A stretch of 64,000 nucleotides of DNA from contig NZ_JANHOH010000001.1 of the NCBI RefSeq assembly GCF_024498135.1, positions 2,108,001-2,172,000 of the forward strand. Direction: 5' to 3'. Shown here piece by piece: positions 1 through 7,319 of the stretch. The position numbers and the translations under genes are program-made. The stretch is from Mucilaginibacter aquariorum. Its GTDB lineage: Bacteria; Bacteroidota; Bacteroidia; Sphingobacteriales; Sphingobacteriaceae. Position 1 is the stretch's first letter; every line of letters begins with the position of its first letter. The notes beneath the pieces were generated by a model. The model ran no database searches and was not told the origin of the DNA. It saw nothing but the letters and a program-made list of their open reading frames with translations.

Positions 1-97
1 ATTATTTTTTGGCGCTATCGATCCTAAAAAAGACTAACCCTTATTTAACACTGTAACTTTCTGGCGGTAAGGCTATCCAAATAGAAATACTGTTTTT

Positions 98-973
98 ATG
101 GGAAAGCTTTACGTGGTATGTGTGTTTGCATTTTCGTTACTGCTATTAGCGGGTAACGGCATGGCGCAAAATAAGCTACAGTTTTCTGTACCCTTTAAGT
201 TGATAGATAACCGGCCCTTTATTGAAGTGCGGGTCAATAACAAAACTCTTCATTTTATGCTGGATTGCGGCGCCTCCAATGTAATAGATCTAAATACGGC
301 AAATTCACTTCATCTTAAATTAAGCAATTCAGGTTACCAAACCGGGGCCGGTGCAAAAAGGGTGCGTAGTTATACCACAAATATTGATACGGCCCGCATT
401 GGCGGATCGCAAATGGTAAATGAGAATTTCGGGGTGATAGATCTTTCTGAGATAAGGAGCAAATTACACCTGCCTTACCTTGATGGTGCCATTGGGTATA
501 ATTTCATGAAAGATTATGCCGTTCAGTTCGATTACCCTAAAGGGGTTATTAACTTTTATACAACTTACTCGGGCGCTTACCCTATTCCTTTTACTTTGTA
601 TTATGGCCAAACGCCTCTGTTAAAAGTAAAGATAGATGGAACGGAGGCAACCGTTATTATGGATACCGGCGACCGCAGTTCTCTCACTATATTTAACCAC
701 TATGCAGATAAAACCGGCATAAAACAGCGCTACACTTTATCAGGTACCAACATAACCGGCTATGGCATTGGCGGGCCGATTTATGCCCAAACCTTCACCC
801 TAAAACAGCTGGAAATTGGCCGCAACAAAATAACCGCCATTCCATCACGCATACCCATGCTTAAAACCGGGGCCTTTGCCCAAACAGATATTGATGGCAG
901 CATAGGCGGCGGGGTTTTAAAAAGCTTTAAGTTCACCATCAACTATAAAACCCAAAAGCTTTATCTCGAATAA
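98..973 (+). CDS. Secreted retropepsin-like aspartyl protease, two lobes
   Basis: The protein has 291 residues. It starts with a signal peptide (hydrophobic core about residues 5-20, likely cut after the AMAQ region), so it should act in the periplasm or outside. Two half-sites of a pepsin/retropepsin fold are visible: FMLDCGAS around residue 56 and IMDTGDRSS around residue 189. The second has the standard DTG triad; the first reads DCG, with Cys where Thr or Ser is usual. This arrangement is common among Bacteroidota proteins annotated as aspartyl protease family; no substrate can be named. The gene is monocistronic in appearance, with a 39-base gap to the macrodomain gene. Activity is inferred from the motifs, and the DCG variant makes it less certain. 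Confidence 0.8.
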   Translation: MGKLYVVCVFAFSLLLLAGNGMAQNKLQFSVPFKLIDNRPFIEVRVNNKTLHFMLDCGASNVIDLNTANSLHLKLSNSGYQTGAGAKRVRSYTTNIDTARIGGSQMVNENFGVIDLSEIRSKLHLPYLDGAIGYNFMKDYAVQFDYPKGVINFYTTYSGAYPIPFTLYYGQTPLLKVKIDGTEATVIMDTGDRSSLTIFNHYADKTGIKQRYTLSGTNITGYGIGGPIYAQTFTLKQLEIGRNKITAIPSRIPMLKTGAFAQTDIDGSIGGGVLKSFKFTINYKTQKLYLE

Positions 974-1012
974 TTCTTAAAACATCCGGTTCCTTCTGCA
1001 GGTTAATTATTT

Positions 1013-1531
1013 ATGGATAAACGCATTAAACTACAGCAGGGCGATATTACCAAATTACAGGTTGATGCTATTGTAAATGCCGCAAACAGCAGCCTAATGG
1101 GCGGCGGTGGCGTTGATGGCGCCATACATCGCGCGGGTGGTAAACAAATACTGGAAGAGTGTATTCAAATTGTAAACCGACAGGGCGGTTGTAAAACCGG
1201 CGAAGCTGTAATAACTACCGGCGGCAACTTACCCGCTAAATATGTTATACATACCGTAGGCCCGGTTTGGAACGGTGGCAAGCGTAACGAAGAGCAGCTA
1301 TTAGCTAATTGCTATAACAACAGCCTAAAAATCGCCGCAAACAATGGGGTTAAAAGCATCGCTTTCCCCAATATCAGCACCGGTGTTTACCGTTTTCCAA
1401 AAGAGCAGGCTGCAGCAATCGCGGTAAAAACAGTGGATACATTTCTACAATCAGATCAGGATATAGAAGAAGTGATTTTTATTTGCTTTGACGATGAGAA
1501 TTATAGGTTGTATGAAAAATTATTAGGTTAA
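1013..1531 (+). CDS. Macrodomain protein (ADP-ribose or O-acetyl-ADP-ribose hydrolase type)
   Basis: A single macrodomain fills all 172 residues. The N-terminal [20 protein letters not shown] segment, the Gly-rich [14 protein letters not shown] loop, HTVGPVW and the [10 protein letters not shown] loop are the family's ligand-binding segments, close to the YmdB/TARG-like group. Members bind ADP-ribose and remove it or its acetyl ester from small molecules or proteins in the cytoplasm. No ADP-ribosyltransferase gene sits beside it, so the physiological substrate is open. The gene ends shortly before a strong inverted repeat (1541-1629) that separates it from the convergent EVE gene. Confidence 0.9.
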   Translation: MDKRIKLQQGDITKLQVDAIVNAANSSLMGGGGVDGAIHRAGGKQILEECIQIVNRQGGCKTGEAVITTGGNLPAKYVIHTVGPVWNGGKRNEEQLLANCYNNSLKIAANNGVKSIAFPNISTGVYRFPKEQAAAIAVKTVDTFLQSDQDIEEVIFICFDDENYRLYEKLLG

Positions 1532-1540
1532 TTAGATTTT

Positions 1541-1629
1541 AACCATGAACACAAAGTGTAAAAAACACAGAGAGCACAGGGTATTTTGCCTCTGTGCTCT
1601 CTGTAGTTATCTCTGCTTCCGCTATGGTT
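1541..1629. repeat. Intergenic palindrome with perfect 13-bp inner stem
   Basis: The inner hairpin pairs 1567-1579 (ACAGAGAGCACAG) with 1592-1604, extended by one G-T and one G-C pair. The outer ends AACCAT (1541-1546) and ATGGTT (1624-1629) are also complementary. It fills the space between two convergent genes, beginning 10 bases after one stop and ending 11 before the other. It lacks a classical T-tract. The arms are made of a repeated CACAGAG-like word, as in the other gene-boundary palindromes of this window. Confidence 0.75.
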
Positions 1630-1639
1630 ATCTCATCAA

Positions 1640-2053
1640 CTATTCAGCCGCGAGCTCCAGTATCCTGTCAAATTCTTCGCGTTTCATACCCATTACAGAT
1701 AAGCGGCCCTGCCTAACTAAACCAATATCTTTAAGGCGTTCGTCGGCTTTTATTTGCTCAAGGGTAACCGGTTTCTTAAGCGGTTCAACAGGCTCCAGGT
1801 CAACCACTACCCAATTGGCATCATCTGTTGTGGGATCCTGATAAAACTCTTTAACCACGCGGGCAATACCAACCACTTCTTTACCGTCGTTGCTGTGGTA
1901 CCACATCACAAGATCGCCCTCTTTCATCAGTTTAAGATTGTTACGCGCCTGATAATTACGCACGCCATCCCAAAAGGTACGGCCTTCTTTATTGAATTTT
2001 TCCCAGCTATATTTTACAGGTTCCGACTTTACTAACCAATACTGCATTTCCAT
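1640..2053 (-). CDS. EVE domain-containing protein
   Basis: The 137-residue protein opens with MQYWLVKSEP and continues through FWDGVRNYQARNNLKLMKEGDLVMWYHS, the signature of EVE (PUA-like fold) proteins that bind modified bases in nucleic acids. Length and start match the family; translation may begin at the second Met (2047) instead of 2053. EVE proteins are soluble and are found alone as here or fused to restriction or other defence enzymes; no such partner lies next to this one. A role in recognising a modified nucleotide is inferred from the family only. Confidence 0.88.
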   Translation of the reverse strand: MEMQYWLVKSEPVKYSWEKFNKEGRTFWDGVRNYQARNNLKLMKEGDLVMWYHSNDGKEVVGIARVVKEFYQDPTTDDANWVVVDLEPVEPLKKPVTLEQIKADERLKDIGLVRQGRLSVMGMKREEFDRILELAAE

Positions 2054-2116
2054 TTTATTATATGCAGCAAAAGTGAGAAAAAGGGTCGAGAATGAAGAAT
2101 TGCAATAACACTTATA

Positions 2117-2311
2117 TTAATTTTTCAAGTCCTTTTTGATGAACTTATGATATAAATATTCGGCGTAGCCAACACTTACATAATCAGGAAATTTCCAGTT
2201 TGGATAATATTTTCTCTTAATATATTTAAGAAAACTAAAAAAGATAATCCCAAGAATAAGAATCGCTGCCAGTGAAAGTAGAACGATACCTGCTATTACT
2301 AAAGCCCCCAT
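2117..2311 (-). CDS. Small single-pass membrane protein
   Basis: This 64-residue ORF has a hydrophobic helix at about residues 4-28 (IAGIVLLSLAAILILGIIFF) followed by a basic, aromatic tail (KYIKRKYYPNWKFPDYVSVGYAEYLYHKFIKK). The charge pattern predicts an inner-membrane anchor with the tail in the cytoplasm. It begins with ATG about 150 bases from the divergent PAS gene. I do not recognise a family. It is kept as a gene because of its sensible topology and lack of a better overlapping frame. Confidence 0.5.
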   Translation of the reverse strand: MGALVIAGIVLLSLAAILILGIIFFSFLKYIKRKYYPNWKFPDYVSVGYAEYLYHKFIKKDLKN

Positions 2312-2461
2312 TTAATTAATTGATTAATTACTTGTCATACTACGAAAAAAATGAAAAAAATGTTGCCTTTTAGTGCAAAAAAGGTAATATAGTTCTAAAT
2401 TAAATGAACCTCAATTTTTATTATTGTAAGTAATTTCTCACGTACGAACATACAAACATAT

Positions 2462-3421
2462 ATGCCTCTACTTATCAGTAATGATGATGCCAGCTTTAAT
2501 TTGTTATTTTACAACAGCCCAAACCCTATGTGGATTGTTGAGGTAGACTCTTTACAATTTAAGGAAGTAAACGAGGCGGCCATTAAACATTATGGCTACA
2601 GCCGCGATGAGTTTTTAAACAAGATCAGGCTTTCTGACATCCGGCCTATATATGAACAGCAGGAAATGCTTGACCTTATCAAAAGAATAAAGCATAGCCA
2701 AACCATCAAAAAAGATCTTACGCATATAAAAAAAGATGGCTCGGCTATCCGTGTAAATATTACCTCATATAACGTCACTTATTACGGCAGCCGTTGCCGT
2801 ATGGTTATTATCCTGGATATTACAGATCAAAGACTGAAGGATATTAAACTTACCGAAGCGACAAATAAAATTAACGAAACCCTGGAAAGCATTACCGATG
2901 GTTTTATTACACTGGACAAAAAATTGAAGATCACTTATTGGAATAAGGAAGCCGAAAGGATCCTGATAATTAACAGGGATACCGTGCTGCATAAAAGCTT
3001 ATGGCAACTTTACCCCTATTATCGCGAGTTAAGTGTGTACGAACAATTCAATCACTCTTTAAAAGAGAAAGAAACAGTAAAGTTTGAAGAGTATATAGCC
3101 CCAATTAGCAAATGGATCTGCTTTAACGTGTACCCGGGTAATGACGGGTTAGCAGTCTATTTTCAGGATATAACCGGCCAAAAGCACGGCGAGGAACAAA
3201 TAAACCTCAAAAACGAGAGCCTGGACCAAATAGCCTATATCAATTCGCATTTGATACGTAAGCCGCTCGCCAATATTTTGGGTATCATTAATTCGTTAGA
3301 AGACGTGCCACGAGATGAAGACCATTTAGAAATGCCGTTAAAATTGCTTAAGCAAAGCGCTATAGAGTTAGATCATATCATTAAGGACATAAATAACCGG
3401 GTAGAAAAAACCATGAAATAG
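2462..3421 (+). CDS. Dual PAS sensor protein ending in a DHp-like helix, no kinase ATPase domain
   Basis: The protein has 319 residues, is soluble and lacks membrane helices. PAS 1 spans about residues 8-125 (NSPNPMWIVEVDSLQFKEVN, then KKDGSAIRVN) and PAS 2 about 138-245 (ITDGFITLDKKLKITYWNKE). The last 65 residues resemble a histidine-kinase dimerisation helix: SHLIRKPLANILGI at about 262-275 keeps the H-x-x-R-x-P spacing of an H-box, with His263. The coding region then stops, with no N, G1 or G2 boxes. It could be phosphorylated or dimerise with another kinase in trans, or be a sensor whose catalytic part is lost. No kinase gene adjoins it; a hybrid kinase lies 2 kb away. Confidence 0.8.
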   Translation: MPLLISNDDASFNLLFYNSPNPMWIVEVDSLQFKEVNEAAIKHYGYSRDEFLNKIRLSDIRPIYEQQEMLDLIKRIKHSQTIKKDLTHIKKDGSAIRVNITSYNVTYYGSRCRMVIILDITDQRLKDIKLTEATNKINETLESITDGFITLDKKLKITYWNKEAERILIINRDTVLHKSLWQLYPYYRELSVYEQFNHSLKEKETVKFEEYIAPISKWICFNVYPGNDGLAVYFQDITGQKHGEEQINLKNESLDQIAYINSHLIRKPLANILGIINSLEDVPRDEDHLEMPLKLLKQSAIELDHIIKDINNRVEKTMK

Positions 3422-3470
3422 ACTGTTTACTAATTTGCAACTATGGCAGTCCTTAGCTTATCTAAAATTG

Positions 3471-3788
3471 TTAGTCCTGAAAAGTTATAGTTTTCCCACT
3501 ACCCTTTTTTATGATCTTGAAAACCTGTTCGCCTTTCTTCTTAAAAATTGTGTCACCAACTCCAATACTATAATTGAAATTAAATGGGCCCGACAAAAAA
3601 TATGTTCCGTTATTTACGGTTACAGTTGGGGTTCCTTTATTTTCATCGTATTCGACTTTTTGCACTACTCCTTGTAGACTTAAATTTAAACTTCGTCGAA
3701 CAGATATCTCGCGCATAATGAACAAAAAAAGCATAAATATAGCCATTGCATAAATTAGATATATAGGCTTCATAATTGAGTTTCCCAT
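3471..3788 (-). CDS. Small membrane-anchored protein, unknown family
   Basis: The 105-residue protein has one N-terminal membrane helix (about residues 8-24, YLIYAMAIFMLFLFIMREI) and then a short soluble part rich in beta-forming residues (GVVQKVEYDENKGTPTVTVN, GVGDTIFKKKGEQVFKIIKK). A GxGD turn suggests a small beta-barrel. Its architecture resembles the 108-residue protein at 30599-30925. I recognise no catalytic motif or named family. It sits downstream of the holA gene on the same strand with a 14-base gap to it, so it might be cotranscribed. Confidence 0.6.
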   Translation of the reverse strand: MGNSIMKPIYLIYAMAIFMLFLFIMREISVRRSLNLSLQGVVQKVEYDENKGTPTVTVNNGTYFLSGPFNFNYSIGVGDTIFKKKGEQVFKIIKKGSGKTITFQD

Positions 3789-3802
3789 AATAAGCCTTCC
3801 TA

Positions 3803-4831
3803 TTAGTGCAATATCTTAAACATCAGCTCTTTCATTAAACCGCCGTGGTCGGTGTTTGATTCAACGCCTTTGCTCTTCAGGTCGTACTCACGCAAATAGC
3901 TTATCACCTGGAAAGTTTTACCAAGGCTATAACCACGGGCGGCCTGCTCATAATCTTTTAAAAAATACGGACTAACACCAAGTTCCCTCGCTAAATTCTG
4001 TGGCGATTTGTCCTTCACATAATGGTAAGCCAGCACCTTGCTGAAAAAGTTATTAAGGTTACCCAATACCAGCACAATAGGGTTTGCCTTGGGGTTTGCC
4101 TCAAAATAATTCACTATCTGGTTAACTTTGTAGGCATCCTTCCTGGTAAGGGCCGTTTGCAGTTCAAAAACATTATATTCTTTACTAATGCCAATATTAT
4201 CCTGAATAAGCTGCAAGGTTATTTCCTGTCCCGGGCTGATGTTCAGCATCAGTTTATCCAGTTCGTTGGCAATTTTAGAAAGGTCGTTACCCAGATACTC
4301 GGATAACATGGCAGATGCCTGTGGGTTTATCTTGTATTTTTTATCAGCGATATAACCTTCTATCCAGCCGGGGATCTTGCTATCATACAAAGCTGCCGAT
4401 TCAAATATCAGCCCGTTCTTTTCAATAGCCTTGTAGGTTTTTTTTCGCTTATCAAACTTGCCGTATTTGTAACAGAAAACCAGTATAGTGCTTGGCAAAG
4501 GGTTTTCCAGATAGCTTAATATCGGGTTGATGCTTTTTTTATCATCGTCATCACGGCCCCATTTCATATCCTGCGCTTCTTTTACCATTACCACTTGGTA
4601 ATCGCTCATCATGGGGTAACGTTTTGAAGCATTTATGGCGGTCATGATATCGGTATCCTTACCATACAATACGGTTTGGTTAAAACCCTTCTCCCCGTCT
4701 GATAATAAATTATTCTCGATGTAATTACTTACCAGGTCAATATAATAAGGCTCCTCGCCATGCAGCAGGTACAGGGGTTTAAACTTGCGGTTTTTAAGAT
4801 CTTTTATAATATCAGGAGCAGTAGCGGCCAT
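3803..4831 (-). CDS. holA: DNA polymerase III subunit delta
   Basis: The 342-residue length and the N-terminal block DLKNRKFKPLYLLHGEEPYYIDLVSNYIE match the delta subunit, the clamp-loader wrench that opens the sliding clamp in the replisome. Further family segments are NASKRYPMMSDYQVVMVKEAQ, LVFCYKYGKFDKRKKTYKAI and the C-terminal collar region PYFLKDYEQAARGYS. As usual for delta, it lacks a functional Walker A motif. It is divergent from the PD-(D/E)XK gene across an AT-rich palindrome at 4847-4940; this neighbour pair is one I associate with Bacteroidota genomes. Confidence 0.93.
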   Translation of the reverse strand: MAATAPDIIKDLKNRKFKPLYLLHGEEPYYIDLVSNYIENNLLSDGEKGFNQTVLYGKDTDIMTAINASKRYPMMSDYQVVMVKEAQDMKWGRDDDDKKSINPILSYLENPLPSTILVFCYKYGKFDKRKKTYKAIEKNGLIFESAALYDSKIPGWIEGYIADKKYKINPQASAMLSEYLGNDLSKIANELDKLMLNISPGQEITLQLIQDNIGISKEYNVFELQTALTRKDAYKVNQIVNYFEANPKANPIVLVLGNLNNFFSKVLAYHYVKDKSPQNLARELGVSPYFLKDYEQAARGYSLGKTFQVISYLREYDLKSKGVESNTDHGGLMKELMFKILH

Positions 4832-4846
4832 TAAGTCAAAAGTAGA

Positions 4847-4940
4847 AATTCAAAAGTAAAAAGCATTGCATGTGGAATAATAATCAAAGATAATTAGCTA
4901 CTACCGGCTATTTTGAATTTTTACTTTTTACTTTTGAATT
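4847..4940. repeat. AT-rich palindrome between divergent start codons
   Basis: The arm 4847-4863 (AATTCAAAAGTAAAAAG) is the exact reverse complement of 4924-4940, so 17 bp pair perfectly around a 60-base spacer. Both arms are built from the word TTCAAAAGTA. The left arm starts 16 bases from the holA start codon, and the right arm ends four bases before the ATG of the next gene. It must lie in or near the promoters and 5' leaders of both divergent genes. Confidence 0.75.
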
Positions 4941-4943
4941 TGA

Positions 4944-5402
4944 ATGGACTTACTACTCCCGCTTAATTTACCACCCTACCCTTTTAAACTGACCGAGCAA
5001 AACGGGCAGCTTACGGTATTTGATGAACTGCGGAAGAAAAACATTGTACTGACGCCCGAAGAATGGGTTCGTCAGCATTTTGTACAATACCTTATCAGGC
5101 ATAAGCACTACCCCAGATCGTTAATAAAACTGGAAGGCGGCCTTAAACTGCACGGCATGGCCAAACGTACCGATATTGTAGTATTCAATTCATCAGGCCA
5201 AAAAATTTTACTGGTTGAATGCAAGGCACCCGCTGTTGGTATTACACAAGCTACCTTTGACCAGGCCGCACGGTATAATATGGTACACAAAGTGCAGCTA
5301 ATGGCGGTGAGCAACGGACTGCAGCATTACTATTGCCGTATTGATCACGAAACCGAAACTTATAAATTTATAGAAGAATTACCGGGTTATAAAGAGTTGT
5401 AG
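4944..5402 (+). CDS. PD-(D/E)XK protein with type I restriction enzyme R N-terminal fold (HSDR_N_2)
   Basis: The 152-residue protein contains a compact nuclease core: KRTDIVVF (Asp77), ILLVECKAP (Glu92, Lys94) and the QAARY helix (Gln107 to Tyr111), which is the D-ExK-QxxxY pattern of RecB/HsdR-type folds. The upstream WVRQHFVQYLIRHKHYPRSL helix pair is typical of the HSDR_N_2 family. It has no helicase, methylase or specificity partner, so it is a stand-alone domain and not a restriction system. It lies beside holA, which I recall as a frequent arrangement in this phylum; a DNA repair or replication role is only inference. Confidence 0.85.
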   Translation: MDLLLPLNLPPYPFKLTEQNGQLTVFDELRKKNIVLTPEEWVRQHFVQYLIRHKHYPRSLIKLEGGLKLHGMAKRTDIVVFNSSGQKILLVECKAPAVGITQATFDQAARYNMVHKVQLMAVSNGLQHYYCRIDHETETYKFIEELPGYKEL

Positions 5403-5403
5403 G

Positions 5404-7224
5404 TTACCCCACAGTTGTAATAAGATTTTGAATTTTATCCATCAGCTCATCAGGTTTAAATGGCTTGGCAACATAATCGTTCATACCGGCGGTGGTTACC
5501 TGGTCGCGGATATCAAATAATGCCGATGCTGTTAATGCTATTATAGGGATCCTTGATTTGGCAGGGTCGGTCATTTTACGTATTTCCATTGATGCGTCAA
5601 ACCCGTTCATCACTGGCATTTGCAAGTCCATCAAAACAATATCAAAGTTACCGTACTGCAAAATTTCAACGGCGCGCGCGCCGTTTTCGGCAATAGTTGG
5701 CACTATGTGCCATTTAGAGAGTAGTTTTTTCATCAGCATAACGTTTACCGGGTTATCCTCGGCAATTAATATACGCAGGTTGCTTTCAGTGAGTTCCAAT
5801 TCGGCCCCGGTATGCTGCAGTTGATGCTGGCAGGTTTCTGTTACCAGTTCTTTTGGCGGTGCAACAATTTCTGTTGATACCGGGAACTCTATATTAAAAG
5901 AAAACTCCGACCCTACGTTTACCTTGCTGCTTACATGCATTTGCAAACCCTGCAGGTCGAGCAAACGTTTTACAATTGCCAAGCCTAAGCCTGTACCGCC
6001 GTATTGGCGTGTAGTGGTGATAGATTCTTGTGTAAAAGGTTCAAATATGGTTTCCAGGTTCTCTTTCCTGATACCAATACCCGAATCCTTTACCGAAAAG
6101 CCAACAGTAATGGTGTTGTGACGGTCTTCCAGGCAGGTGGCCCGTACCCAAATATTCCCTTCAGATGTAAACTTAATAGCGTTGCTAACCAGGTTAAAGA
6201 TCATTTGCGTTAGCCGGGTTGGGTCGCCAAATATTATTTTCCGTCTTAAAGCGCTATCAATATCCAGCTTAAACAAAAGGCCTTTTTCTTCTGCCTTGAT
6301 CATTTGCCCTCCGCAAATATTGTGCAACAGCTCGGCAAGATTAAACTTTATCTTTTCAAATACTACCTTGCCCGATTCTATTTTGTTAAAATCGAGCACA
6401 TCGTTCACAATGGCCAGCAGGTTATTTGCCGAAAATTTTAAGATCTCCAGGTTCTCACTCTGATCAGGCCTTGGGTTGTTCATGAGCAGCAAATTGCTCA
6501 TGCCAATTACAGCATTAAGCGGCGTACGTATCTCATGCGACATGGTAGATAAAAACTCTGATTGTACCTGCGATGATTTTTCGGCCTTTTTAATAGCCGT
6601 TTCAAACTTAATATTTAGCGTCGTCTGTTCTTCGCCGGTATCTCTAAGCTGTTTTATGTTTTTTATAAACGCCGCGTAAAGGTGGCTGTGTATAAATATT
6701 ATTAATATAAAATTGGCAAAAACAGCTATTATGGTGGTAGACTGATCTGCTTTTTCTGGTTTAAAATCAATAAAATAATTATGATCATACTGCATCACCA
6801 TAAATATAAGTATAGGCAGTAAGTTGAGCAGAGAGAAAAACATCCCCCAGTTTTGCCCCAGCATGTAAAAGCTAAATATAATTATAAGGATGATGGCCTG
6901 TATAGTAACAATATTTATATCCTGCACAATAACAAATACAATAGCTAAATTTAGCAGGGTACCTGTTATTAGTAATAAATGCGATATAGTGCGCCAATGA
7001 GGTTTATAAGTAAGATATTTAAAGAGCGCTGCAATAGCAACCAATATCGCCCCAGCAGTTAGCGTTAACACATGCAAATTTTGCAAATACACACTCAGGA
7101 ATAAGGCGCCTAAACCTACAATAGCCAGCAGAAAACCATAATACAGTAAACGGATACGGGCCTGGTCAAGAATTGACTGCTCCCGGGTAAGTATTTTATT
7201 AATAGAGAAATTAAAAAAATTCAC
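5404..7224 (-). CDS. Membrane-bound hybrid sensor histidine kinase with receiver domain
   Basis: The protein has 606 residues. Five or six membrane helices occupy about residues 25-185 with no periplasmic sensor loop of size. Then come a short coiled linker, the HisKA domain with H-box SHEIRTPLNAVIG (His230), the ATPase domain with N box (NLVSNAIKF, about 345), G1 (DSGIGI, about 380) and G2 (GTGLGLAIVKRL, about 411), and a receiver domain from about 482 (LRILIAEDN) with phospho-acceptor Asp533 in VLMDLQMP and Lys in VAKPF. It should autophosphorylate and pass phosphate to its own receiver. No DNA-binding output or Hpt domain is encoded nearby, so the downstream partner is unknown. Confidence 0.92.
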   Translation of the reverse strand: MNFFNFSINKILTREQSILDQARIRLLYYGFLLAIVGLGALFLSVYLQNLHVLTLTAGAILVAIAALFKYLTYKPHWRTISHLLLITGTLLNLAIVFVIVQDINIVTIQAIILIIIFSFYMLGQNWGMFFSLLNLLPILIFMVMQYDHNYFIDFKPEKADQSTTIIAVFANFILIIFIHSHLYAAFIKNIKQLRDTGEEQTTLNIKFETAIKKAEKSSQVQSEFLSTMSHEIRTPLNAVIGMSNLLLMNNPRPDQSENLEILKFSANNLLAIVNDVLDFNKIESGKVVFEKIKFNLAELLHNICGGQMIKAEEKGLLFKLDIDSALRRKIIFGDPTRLTQMIFNLVSNAIKFTSEGNIWVRATCLEDRHNTITVGFSVKDSGIGIRKENLETIFEPFTQESITTTRQYGGTGLGLAIVKRLLDLQGLQMHVSSKVNVGSEFSFNIEFPVSTEIVAPPKELVTETCQHQLQHTGAELELTESNLRILIAEDNPVNVMLMKKLLSKWHIVPTIAENGARAVEILQYGNFDIVLMDLQMPVMNGFDASMEIRKMTDPAKSRIPIIALTASALFDIRDQVTTAGMNDYVAKPFKPDELMDKIQNLITTVG

Positions 7225-7257
7225 TCCCTGCTTGCGGTATTAATAATAGGTTAAACA

Positions 7258-7294
7258 AAATGAACGATAGCTGATGTTCAGCCATCGTTCATTT
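7258..7294 (-). terminator. Hairpin terminator after valS
   Basis: An 11-bp stem (7258-7268 with 7284-7294) continues after one mismatch into a 5-bp stem (GCTGA with TCAGC) and a 3-base loop. It lies 25 bases beyond the valS stop on the minus strand and before the divergent orientation changes. The A/T ends give a short U run in the transcript. Confidence 0.7.
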
Positions 7295-7319
7295 ATGAAA
7301 TACCCTAACTATTATACAA

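Noticed and set aside
1545..1841. 98-codon open frame beginning in the palindrome at 1541-1629
   Set aside because: It runs through an inverted repeat and then antisense to the EVE gene; the Cys/Ser-rich translation looks like read-through of repeat DNA.
4944..5402. Type I restriction-modification system
   Set aside because: Only an HsdR N-terminal-like domain is present; there is no helicase, HsdM or HsdS nearby.
2462..7224. PAS protein and hybrid kinase as one two-component operon
   Set aside because: They are on opposite strands with holA, the PD-(D/E)XK gene and others between them; any functional link is only speculation.
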